A stretch of DNA of 64,000 nt from Sipunculus nudus (lineage: Eukaryota > Annelida > Sipuncula > Golfingiida > Sipunculidae): assembly GCA_026874595.1 (NCBI GenBank), contig CM049314.1:58514300-58578299 (forward strand), written 5' to 3'. Under the pieces are notes generated by a model. That model ran no database searches. It saw only the letters and a program-made list of their open reading frames with translations, and was not told the origin of the DNA. The position numbers and the translations under genes were made by a program. Of this stretch, positions 45,640 to 57,700 are shown in pieces. Within the stretch, counting starts at the first letter, position 1. Every line of letters starts with the position of its first letter.

Positions 45640-46155
45640 TAATTTCAGGTTTCCAAGGAGATTTTTTTTATGGACCTCCCTGGATGTCATGTTAGAAGAT
45701 TCCAGGGCCAGAGGTTATGATTTGTGGTCCGTTAACAGAAGGCAGCTTCTTTGAAGGTATCAACAATAGAGAAAAAAATCGTAAAAATTAGAAAAATACA
45801 GGTGGCGCAACTAGTTTGCAGGAACTGACGGAACACTCTATGATCAATATTCATACAAAGAATCATGGTGACCAAGGCAGTAGTTATTCAGATACTGAAG
45901 CTTTTGTATCAATTTTTTTTATTATTCTGGGGGTACTTCGGTACCCCATAGCTCACAGCTTATGAGGAACAGAGACCTAATTTCAGGTTTCCAAGGAGAT
46001 TTTTAATGGATCTCCCTCGATATTAAGTGAGAAGATTCCAGGTCCAATGGTTACGATTTGTGCCCCTTTTAACGGACGGCCAGACGGACGGACGCCGGAC
46101 AAAGGGTGATCGCTATATCTCAGATGACTTTCAGTCAGCCGAGCTAAAAATTAGG
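45640..46155. repeat. Mollusc-type interspersed repeat, copy 3
   Basis: Two sub-units (45640 and 45970) with AGAGACCTAATTTCAGGTTTC, CCAAGGAGATTTTT, GAAGATTCCAGG and a terminal GGACGGACGCCGGACAAAGGG, then TCGCTATATCTCA and a GAGCTAAAAATTAG end. It agrees with the copy at 25540-26040, including its GACGGACAGACGGAC tail. Confidence 0.8.
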
Positions 46156-46159
46156 TCAA

Positions 46160-47050
46160 TAAACGACCAAGCAAAGACAGACGTCACTGTCAAAAAGAAA
46201 GTATGATGTGGGTTGATCAGTGTTGCTTTGTCCGTGAAATCATGCCTGTGTACATTATTTATATGTGTGTGTATATATTAAAACTGACAAACAGGCGTAA
46301 TGTTGGAATAGTTCATGATGCCATAAATTATTTAAAATGTCATCACCATTCAGTATTTGGTCTTTATCTCGAGATATCCAAATGATATATCGAGATATTG
46401 AGGTATTGTGTTTTTTTTTTTTTTGGGGGGGGGGGGGGTATTTTCGCGCCCTCGAAACAATGTTAGATATTTAGAAAATATTTTGTGTTTTACCAGAAAT
46501 TAAATGCACAACTTTCGTTAAGCAAAACGCAGTTAAGACAGAAATAGAAAGATTTAAAGAAAATACATTTACATCATGGTGAACTGGATCTGAGATTATA
46601 AATATATTTTTTTTAAATTGTTTATATGCTTTATATTTATTGACTCGTTATCTTGGATATAGTCCTTGACAGTTGTCAACTCGATAGCAGGGCAATATTC
46701 AATACGGTTATTTGTAACTCAGACTGTACACGTAATAGCCTTTGCAACCGCTGGACCATAAAGTTATATCGTGCCCCACGTGTATGATAAAAAAATTAAC
46801 TGAACACAATGGTAACACGGAACTGGGTTCCTTAGATAGGAAGGGGAGTATATATAATAAATACAGTAAATGATTTTCCGAGGAGATATTTAAGCCTTTC
46901 CGGAATAAAAGTTGACTAGGTCAATATATAACACAACATTGAGGCAGAAAGAGAAGTTAAATACATAACGAACTACAGGCTTCATACAAATACCAAATAA
47001 AAATCATTTAGTGATGAAAATACTCCAACAGCTGAGGAAGATTAAGGGTT
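46160..47050. other. No gene seen
   Basis: Includes a T-run plus G-run (46411-46438) and AT-rich sequence. This is the region just downstream of gene B. Confidence 0.5.
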
Positions 47051-47060
47051 CTTTTTTTAT

Positions 47061-47255
47061 TTATGTGAACATGTAAAACCCTAGGAAGTTGATGTCTCTT
47101 GACTCGTCGCCTGTATATGCCCTTCCAACTGACCTCACTCTGATAGTCTCGCCCGCTGAACATTCGACAATCATCGACTTGCTCAGAGTTTCGAAGCCCC
47201 CTGGTAAGTCAAAACGAACTCCTCCGACAAACTCGTTATTCTTCAAAACGAGGAG
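47061..47255 (-). CDS. Gene B last exon: end of C1q-like domain 3
   Basis: Phase 0 exon of 64 codons plus TAA, reading [20 protein letters not shown], then [12 protein letters not shown] and closing [15 protein letters not shown] is the last-but-one strand and F-L-G-F the final strand of a C1q fold, completing domain 3 from the previous exon. Acceptor ttaactttcag. An AATAAA (47056-47061) overlaps the stop region and may be the poly(A) signal. Confidence 0.85.
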   Translation of the reverse strand, partial: LLVLKNNEFVGGVRFDLPGGFETLSKSMIVECSAGETIRVRSVGRAYTGDESRDINFLGFYMFT

Positions 47256-50200
47256 CTGAAAGTTAAAAAAAAAATATGATAAATGATAACAATATCTCTT
47301 GTGACGCTTTGATAAATATTCAAATATTTCTCTCGCGATGCTTGATAAGTGTTTGAATAGTCTTTCATACCATTTTGAAAAAAAAAGGTTTAAATATTCT
47401 TTCGTGGTGCTTTGCATTTGGTAAATGTTCAAATATTCTCTTGTGGTGCTTTTATTAATGTTCAAACATTATCCTGAGGAACTTTGATAAATGTTATAAT
47501 AATCTCTTGAGAAACTTTAATAAATCGGTCCGACTTTGGAATCCTTGCTAACACAGAAAACGACTTGGTGGGACTGTAGGATTAGTGCCTGTCCTTCAGG
47601 ACTCTTTATCCACAACGGATACATGTTTAGTGTACGTTAATTGTATCCTATGGCCTCTTCACTTATATCTTAGCCCGTAATAATGTATAATTTATCCTTT
47701 CTTCACGCGATTCAACTTGTCGTATCCGTCATGATTTCTCTGTCTGCTTGTTAACACAACTTAGCTCAATTGCACATGTCCTGCCTACGTCATTCATACG
47801 TGTATTGCGCCCTCGAGGCATTTGTATGTACACGGGTCACGGCTATCCCACGTCTATTTGGTGTATTACACGGGTCAGGGGTTAACAAATAAATTGGTAA
47901 CTTCCCCTTGTCCGCGCAAAGCGCGAGACGAAGTATGCTTTAGTGACAGGTAGTTAACAAACGGCCTAGGGTTATTTTTTAAAGCTTTTTCGGCGTCCGA
48001 AGCGTGCGGACGACGCATACGCTAAACAAAAATTAACCCTCATTTTAACAACTAAGACCAAATCTCAATAGTAGATTTAAATATCTCCATTTGAACCCTT
48101 GTTTCAACTCGTCTTCCATGGCGCATTGGTCGCGCATAGAACGTGATATCGCGCGGTTGCTAGTTCGAGACCCGGTCAACAGATTCACAATTGCATGTTA
48201 TCTGTATTAATAAATCATCAATTTCTCATTACAAATATTTTCTTGTTATTTAATAAATGTTCAAATATTCTCTCGAGGGAGACATTTGTAACTGATTATC
48301 CATTTTGGTTCGATATGACTAAATGAATCCGAATGAATAATAATAATAATAAAGATAATAATAACATTACTAATAATACAGCAAAACCTGGAAAACTGAT
48401 TTAGTCATTAGGTGAGGTTTTATTGTAATAATAATTAAAAAAAAATAATAATAGAAATTATAATAATAAATATCCACAATGGTAGCTAGATAAATAAATG
48501 GGTGATACAATAGTGATTTCTGTTTATATTTTATAGGTGGGAAAGGAAGGGAATCCCAAAAGACCGGCTACTGTGGCTCAGGGTTAGAGCGCAGGACTCA
48601 AAGCCGGGAGGACGTGAGTTCGAATCTCAGCGGAGGCGGTGAGATTTTTCACGGTCGGCCCCCACCCAGGGTGAGCGCTTTGCAGGCTTAAAGGGTTTGC
48701 CGTGCCCAACGGCCGTGTTTCACTCACAATGAGTGCGCCTTTCGGGGGCACCTCGGTGGTATGACCCTGCAATGGGCCCGAAGGTGCAGTAGTCACCGGG
48801 CGTGGTTAACGCCAGGATGTAAATGAGAGGAAGCGTGTGAGATTGCCCTGTAGTCCGAAACCGGAATGGAAATCTGGAGATGTACATAAAGCATTAAAAA
48901 ATATAGTAAAAAAAAGAGTGTCCTAAAAGAAGGCTACTCAAGATAGGTTATGCGTCGTGTCCCGATGTCACCTCAATATGTCCCGAATCTAAATTTAAAA
49001 TATTTATCGTCAACACTTGCCCGATGTGCCCCTTATCATCCCACTTGTTAAGCCAATGGTCGCAAAACAAGGGGTTGTATGAAAGATTGGTCTCACCCTG
49101 AATTGCGCAAATTCTGACGTTACTCCGCTGATGTGAACGTAGTAGAGACCAGTGAAGGCACAGACTGCTTGGTTCTCCTGCCAGGCCCCGCCCTCGTTCA
49201 CTTCGGTGTGATCGAATTCTAGAGGGTCTTGGTTTGATGTCACCGGACTTCCGCGAAAAACGGACCAGGCCGAACGGACAGGTCGCTGTGTGTTGTACTG
49301 GAACCCTCCGAAAGTCGTTAGATAATTACTGTTGGAAAAGCCTTCGTATTCAGAAAACAACTGGACTGTATCGCCTGCGAACATGCTCAACATTACCGAC
49401 CTCTGGAAGCTGTCCACGTCGACCTCGACGTCGGGATGCCTGTGTACACGATACACATTGACACCATTTATCCGTAAATGCAGGTCTGCCCTGTTCCCTT
49501 CTGCAACCCCTGTTGAGAACGTGAAATAATAGATCCCCGTGTCGGGTACTGTGAAAGTATTGGTGTTGTAATTCCAAGTCCCCTGGGTATCAGCAAATAT
49601 CGTATCAAAAGTGACTTGACCAGAGGTGAAGTTTGTGCTCTTGCCCACCGAAAACCCTACCATCGTTTGCATCACTCCGGATAGAGACAGCGTTCCCCAT
49701 GATGTGGCGAGGGTGTCAACGGAACTCATCAGTCTTGGCCCGTCAGATCTGATGGACAGTTGGTCGTTGTAGTTGAAATAAGTGATGAAGTCTCTGCCCA
49801 TCACGGATTCGTCGAAAGTATTACCTGATGCGTCACGATAAATGGCGGTCATGGTGGTGGTTCCTCGCTGAAGCTTGTAACTTGTTAAGCTATTTCCGGG
49901 ATGTCCAGCAGACAAACTTATGAGATACAGGCCCGAATAAGGAATGGTCAGCCTCCACGTGTCCTGGTTTAAGTGACCGCCGCGGTTGAAAACGAGTGCA
50001 TCAAAGTTAGCCGGATCCCTTGCACCGTCATGAGTATAAATGTTGGCGGCAAAGGAGGCCTGGTCTGTAAGAATATTTTTGATAATGAGATAGCATACCA
50101 AATGCTTATATTAAGCGCCTCATTCACCATGCCCTACAACTAGCTCAAAATAATGTAAGTAGCCTCATACATCACTTTTTTTTACAGATACAGATACAGC

Positions 50201-50730
50201 ATTAACACAAAGCAGAAAATTATCAAATACATCTGCGGCGAACTACTCTTAGATATCAAAGGTGCTTACCCACGTCGTGTATAAGGTAATGTGAATATTC
50301 TGGCTTCTATCAAGGTTCTCTACATTATTTGCAAATAGAACTTTATTCAAACTTTAGACGTTATGTAACTTAAAATCGATGGTTGCGCATTTTCGTCCGA
50401 CATGTTAGGTAATTTGTGGCCATATTAAACCCTGGTTGATTGCTATATACCAAGCGAATAGACAGGGCTGAACTATAAAATAATACGATACGCCTCATTA
50501 GAAAAAAATTGCTTATTTTATACTTGGGTATTTTGTCGATACATAGGTTAATTCGTTACTTACTCGCTGCGTAAATGAGGATGATATTAATACTTAAGTT
50601 AGCAGACAAATCATTTAATTACATGAAATATAAGCTTCCAAATAACACCCATTAAAAAAATCCTATCAGTATCGATAATACCATAGATATATACATAAGT
50701 CTATATGTAAATAAGCTGATACGAAAGGCA

Positions 50731-50781
<51 letters not shown>

Positions 50782-53700
50782 CTTTGAAAATTACAACATA
50801 ATATATGTTACAACCAATAGAAAATAATAAGCAATTATTTCAATTATGATGTTCTTATGAAAACTCCTTTTAACACTTCAATAAGTTTTTTTCCAACATG
50901 AGCACGTATCCGCGTTTTGGTAATAGTAAATATCTTTTAATTAAAGTGTATGTTATATTTGATCATATTCGAATATCTTTAAACCGAAATACATTTTTCT
51001 GTATAAAAAGTGATAGTATCAACACCTTCTCTTTATATATAATTAGATTAATGTTTTCTGGTATGCAAATTTCAGCCAATTGTTACCTATAATATGTATA
51101 ATTAATATGTTTTTGCGTTAATCTAGTAAAAAAGGACACCAGAAGAAACTCAGAAAGGTTTTCTGTGGAACATTATCGCATTGTTCTTTGTTTAGTGCTG
51201 TCTATGATGCATATCGTCGAGTGATATTTGACCACCGTTTATCCTACACTCATCACGAAGCACGTTTTATACTGCAGCCGTTCCTTATCTCCTTCCGTTA
51301 AAAAGCTGCTTCTTTAGCAAGTTTTCTGGAGCTTTAACACAGGTCAAGTACAAATGCAACAATAAAAAAAATACAAAAGAGAATACCAAACTCATATAGG
51401 TAAGATTACAGTTCTTTTAATCGCACAAGCTCTGCTGGTGAAACAGCAGAAAACTACTAGATTATGCCCATTAATCCAGTTGCATGAAAAATTATGTTAA
51501 TGTTTCATTTTTAAATCTATTTCCATATTTGCGAGCTTACCGTACCGATATGCTGGTGATTTGCATATTAGAAATAGTTACTTTTAAGACAGTTATTTCA
51601 TTATTAAATCTTAAGTTAGAAACGCACGTTCGACGATAACCGAAACTATCATCCACACAGTGAGCCTCAGGCTCTGGCTGTTTTTGTTTAAATAAGCAGC
51701 TAATAGAAGGTTAACTATAAATTAGCTTAGGAGTTAGTCCAGGAATCAAGTCGAACCTGACAATAACCTTGCGGACCCTATTGGCTTAGCGATTTAGTGA
51801 TTTGAGTAGTTATTTAGTTTGGTGAACTCAGCAACTCAGTAAATCAATAAAAGGTATCGGGACTTGTTTGTTGTACCATGCGAAATTCTACGAATAAAAA
51901 AAATAAATTAATGTCCAGTCTCGAGACTTACATCTCTCATTCCATGAGTAGACCCCACTTTTACTTTTATTGCGCGGCATTTAAAAAAAAGATCTGTGAA
52001 CTACCACTCTCAAGCAACGATTTTTAAACTTATACTTTCACGTACGCATCACTTATTTACGTATTTTAAACTTGATCGGTACATTTTACACCATATGTAA
52101 ATTCTGACCGGGATAATAATGGTGTCCGACACAGTAACTATTTAAAAATATCGAAAGAAGTTCAAAGTTTAGCTCTCTCGGAGTGTGATATATAGGATAC
52201 CTAGGAGTCACGACCCAATATTTATACATGAGATAGCAATACCTTCTTTTCCCTATAATGCCTACTTTCGCGGTATGCTACCCAGGCAGTGATTACACGA
52301 GTCAGTTCTCATTAATTTTGGGCAGGTGAGCCTAACGGAGGAATGTTCTGTAGTTGTCTTCCGTCCTGTCGCATTGATATCGTGGCAGACAGCCAATAAT
52401 CTTCAAATTAGGCTACTATGAAATAAAACAGATGAAGTCGCATCCAAAACTGAAAATTCTTCTCTTTGGTAACGAGTCATTTCCTTATCGCGTACAAGTT
52501 GGTACACGTCCAGTAACCAGATTGAGCAATGCTTGCATTCAGACGGGTAAATATTCAACAAAAATGTACCAATATGTCGATATAAAACAGTATTTTTCTC
52601 GCACCTGGTAGGTCATGATACACAGTATGCTAACCAAGCTAAAGATTGGTCTGGTTTATGTCAAATGGCACCGTACTTGTAGTCCATGAGGAGTTATCAA
52701 AAATGACGAAACTATTCGCATTCTCAAAGATTTTACTCTGACGATAGTACGCCAACAATGAGATAATAATCCCCAGAAGCTGATAAAAAAATACGAGAAT
52801 AAGCAAGACTAGGAACTCTATGTAAAGTCGTATGATTAATCTTCAAAGATTTCTCTCCCCCCCCCCCCCCCAATGAAAGAAAAATCAAGTGCTTACGGTG
52901 CGTTAATATTTACGAATAATCGCTAAATTGTAACGGACACCCAGTGGGGGAACAAATCTTAATTATTCCATACAGTTTAATTTTAAATACTTGCCTGTTG
53001 GTCCTGGTGTTGTACCCGGTGTGTAGGTGGTGTATCCTAAAACAATAAATATGAATAAAATCTTTATTGTTCACGTGGGATAAACAATGTCAAATTTAAT
53101 GCGTACATATATATTTCTAACATATTACAAGGTAACTTTATCTTAGTATATCTCCTTTCAATGCAAATGTGCAGGCCAGAATGAAACAATGTGATTTAGG
53201 AGTTTACCATATATAGAATTTTCTTTCCAAATGAACCCTATATAGCCAGGGGGCCCCAATGCGGCAGTTTGGGAAACCTATTAAAATGTCGGTAAAAATA
53301 TAACGAAAAAAACCCAAACACACGGTATACGGACATTAAGAAAGAGGATCGACTTTTGGCTCTCGGAATTACAGGCAATTCATGAGGCTAGTTTTAAACA
53401 CTTCCTAAAACATCACAGGTACCACAAGCTATTCAATAGGAACAATCTGAAAATTAGCTATACCCGTTCATCTAACATGTCTAACCTGATCAGCAAACCT
53501 AATATGAAGGTCCTAAATAATAACAAAGCTGCAAATGTACCTCTCAAAACGATGTCACTGCCGTGAAAAAGATGGATGCCCTATGAATGGTCAGTGTCAC
53601 CTGAGATGCATTGTCAATAAGGCAACAGTCAGAGCAGACAATGACGAGAAATACTGCATAGGGTGTACGGAAGGTGATTTCAAGACCAGATCAATAACAA

Positions 53701-54620
53701 CAAACACACCTTCCGTGACAGACCCCACGCTAAAAAAATGAGCTGTCTAAACACATCTGGACCCTAAAAGACAAGAATATCAATTACAAGCTTACCTTTT
53801 GCAAGCAACTTAACTCTGTGGGACTAGAAAGTGTGATTTCTGTTTGTCTGAAAAGCTACTTATTGTAACCCCCCCCCCTCCCCGGATCATAGTTGAATTC
53901 AAGAGCTTAAAATCTCTCCAAGTGCCGCCTTCAAAACAAATTCACTTTGAAATGTTTTAAAACCCAGCATTCATACAAATATTAATGTGCTCGCTCACCC
54001 ATCCTTATGAGGATTTGCTCGGCAGACTTTCCTGTTCAAGAAGATGGTCTTTCACTGCCCTGCAGTGTTGGGGGACATAGCCTTGCCGCTACCCCATGAT
54101 GAGTTTGTCGAGTCGTGATCACTTGGTATAAGTGTAGTATATTTGCCTTTTATATTATGTGTATTTTTTAGTATATGTGTATTTTTATATCATATGTATA
54201 TACAACTGAAATGTTCATGGGACCTGGGACGCTATTAAAAACAGCATACTATGCTGAATGGACATCCTTGTAAAATATCTTTGTCTTTTAAAAACAGCAT
54301 ACTATGCTGAATGGGCATCCTTGTAAAGTATCTTTGTCATAAATAATAAAATAATAAACAACAAAAACCTCTTTCCCCTATTATGTTCAAGCATCGCACG
54401 TGTACCCCGACTAATCCTATTGTGCCTCTGAGGACAAAAGGAACAATGTCAGTCATTTACTTGCTAATTATATATTTTATATAAGATTAATCTCCAAATC
54501 TTGATAGGTTATGGCTTTTCAAACCATGCCGTTAGCTTCATTTTTACAACATTCACCTGAGGATCGGGTCGCATCCCGTGAAAGAGTCTGAAGTGAATTT
54601 ACAGTTTTGTTTTCTTCATC

Positions 54621-54657
<37 letters not shown>

Positions 54658-54675
54658 TTTTGTTTTCTTTATCAT

Positions 54676-54731
<56 letters not shown>

Positions 54732-57700
54732 TTTGAATATACATATGAAACACCTAACAATAATTCCACACATCATTCGACATGTTCCACATAACATGTT
54801 TTTATATCAGTTTTATAAGTTGAATAAGCAACAAAAAATCATATTTGCTGGATCAAACCTGAAGAAATTTACGATTAAAAGAAATGTTACTACATGTGCA
54901 ATGCGTACATGTTTCACATTCACCTCAGCCCTCCATTACGTTTTTAATGTAAACAATATTTCTAGGGATTTAAACTGGCAAACTCCAACATGACACCCTG
55001 AGGATCAAGCTAAATGTCTTTGTGCACTGAAAAGAGTGTCAGACTAATGAGTCTCTGATTCTTCGTTGTGTTTTAGACAGGTTAATCAAGAGGAATTCCG
55101 GGAGGACGGGGGGTTACGGATGCGATAGGGAGGGGGGTGGGGAAGGGTGTATGGCATCTGCGAACTTCCTAGGCTACGTCTCTGTTAGGATATGGCTCTT
55201 ATAGTATATTAACAAAGGAATATATATGAAAAGCCGTGCTTCTTCTACTTTTTTTATTTCTATAACCTTTATCTCAAATCAATGTTGTTATTTTACTCTA
55301 TCAGAGCCAAACATTTGGCAGACAGAATAACAAATTGCATTAATCGGAGGATATTATAATCAAATGAGACAAGTTAAATGGCAAGATGGTCTTTTGAATT
55401 ATTATAAATGCGGAAACTTGCATGCCCTTAAATCACCTTTAAACCTTTTAAACTTTATAATAAGATGTCATTCTTTTTTCTAAGGATGACATATTGTGGG
55501 GATCATAACCAGGATGCATTTGCGACAAACTCACACGTCTCTGAGTTGATGTAAAATGTCTTTTATTGTTACTATACAGGGCTTGGCCCCCAGTTTCTAA
55601 CAGACCCTACACCTACAGCATGTCTTCAAGCAAGATTTACAAACAATTAATTAGCCAATCGGAGATTTCCCTGATGTATCCCAACAGATGCATTAAAAGA
55701 AAGGTGTGCACAGGTGCTGAATGAAAGTGCAATTAGACTGAATAGTGTTGCCATGTTATCAAGGCAACGCAATTTTAGTCATTATGTAAATACCCGGCAA
55801 CTCAGCTCTGAAATTTGAATTCTCAATAAACTTAAAACCCTGCATCTTACATATTATAAAATCATGATGAAATGCAGAGGAGAATTGCAGTTAAATAGAC
55901 TGGCCCTTGGTACATCACACAATGTATATACAGACCTGTGTACGCTGCTGTAGTTTCTGGAACGAACACTGAAAAAAAATATGAGTGAAAGTACTATTAT
56001 TATTCATTGTTAACCTTATGTGTTTGATTGACAACAATTTTGCAGGACATTTCTCTGATTGTTCATACCAAAACAATATTGCTTAATGTTGCACGGTTAA
56101 GCTAAAAAAAAAATAGCCCCAGAAAAACATCGATCCCTACCCCCTTCGTCCCGGCCATTAATCCGATGCCCCTAAACCGTCAACCGAAACAAATGTTTTC
56201 CATGGCTAATCACACTCCAGGAATTTATCCCCTTGAACGATAACCCCCGGATAATTACCCCAGGTGGCACGTATCTAACTTTTATGTTTAAGTATATACG
56301 GTTATATTATTCCGTAAAATTTTCATATAGATTTTTGCAATTTCTTTTTCAAAATTTTGGATCATAATTTAACTAAACATCGACGTTTGCGATTTGTTGT
56401 CCCGCCATCTTGGATACTAAATACTGAGCCATACTAAATACAGGCAGGGCTAGCTCAAGAACAATGTGTTTAACCTCAGAAGAAAACCTTTCCTTTAGTA
56501 TCGATTACTCCTCCCGAAAATGTTGCATTTTACATATTTCAAGAGATAATTTTTAAATGTGCACATACACACGTGCATATATGAATTAGTAGTTGTAATT
56601 AATGATATTTTAGATAAATACATTGATTAGTTGGTCTGTTTTAGAGAGTGTAAAGTCTTTCGGGAACAAACTGTTAAATTTGATAATTTGTCTATAATAA
56701 TCTAGTATTCGTTAATTAATAAAATGCAGATAAATTAATCAAATCTGACTAAATATTGTGGTGTTTTTTTCGACAGAAAATAATATAGGAAATAGTTTCA
56801 CATTTTTTGTTTCTTAATTTATTGTTTTTCAATTTAAAGCAAATTTACATTTTAGCGTAATTTATCATTTAATTTGCATACTTAAATATGTACAGTCTAA
56901 CCTCTTTCATTCGCCCCTTGTTCATCCGCCAACGTCACCTATCGCCAACAAATGACAATGTCCCGATTTCCTTATTACATATTTACGCCGGGTGCTTTTT
57001 ACCCAAACATGCCACATTCCCTTGATCATACGCCAACCTACTCATTTCAGCTCTGATTGTCGGAAATATTCGACAAGCAGGGGGGTTATCGTTTAGGCTC
57101 AGCTGAAATGGCAACATGACGTGTTTACAACATGTCACGCCTCAATGGTTATGGATCAAATACCCGGTGCCACTGATTAATTAATGACTTAACACCGGTA
57201 AGTAGTGTAGATAAGTGTCATTTAATGAGGCAAAACATATGAGTAGTTTGGAGCAATTAACAGGGGTACGACGTCAAGCGGCGTATACATATCGTGTACA
57301 GAAAACAGCGAACCCAGGGGGATTGTCCGTAGTGACGCAGTTCGGTGGACGAATCGTGCCTGGGATTCTGTCAGCAATGCAACCATCGGCATTGTTGGAA
57401 ACACAAAGGATTTATACCAGGGGTGACCAGCCAAATGAAACAGATCGGCAGGGGGTTCCTGAAGCAAACAGTATCCTTCCTCTTCTACAATGAGTGACGG
57501 ATTGCCTTGGGATTACCCACAATGCACGCAAGCCTCATCAGGAATGCGTCAATGCCGATCAGAATATAGGAACAGCACAACTTCTGGGCGATCAAGATAT
57601 CATGGGAACAGTGAAAGACAACGATGATACAGCCCGTCCGACCTCTGAACCTAATGAAATAGTTCCCCACTTTCCCTCACATCCGCCGAAGTCCGTCAGG

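Larger units (their letters stand above)
47256..49096 (-). other. Gene B last intron
   Basis: About 1.84 kb holding short ATTCTCT-repeats (47290-47520; CAAATATTC-TC near every 60 bp), a tRNA-like segment, an (AAT)n-rich stretch (48335-48470) and a SINE. Confidence 0.7.

Noticed and set aside
48119..48177. Functional tRNA gene
   Set aside because: A and B boxes are present, but the acceptor stem does not pair well and there is no terminator run.
54607..54993. 128-codon plus ORF
   Set aside because: First third is the translation of TA microsatellites; no motif in the rest.
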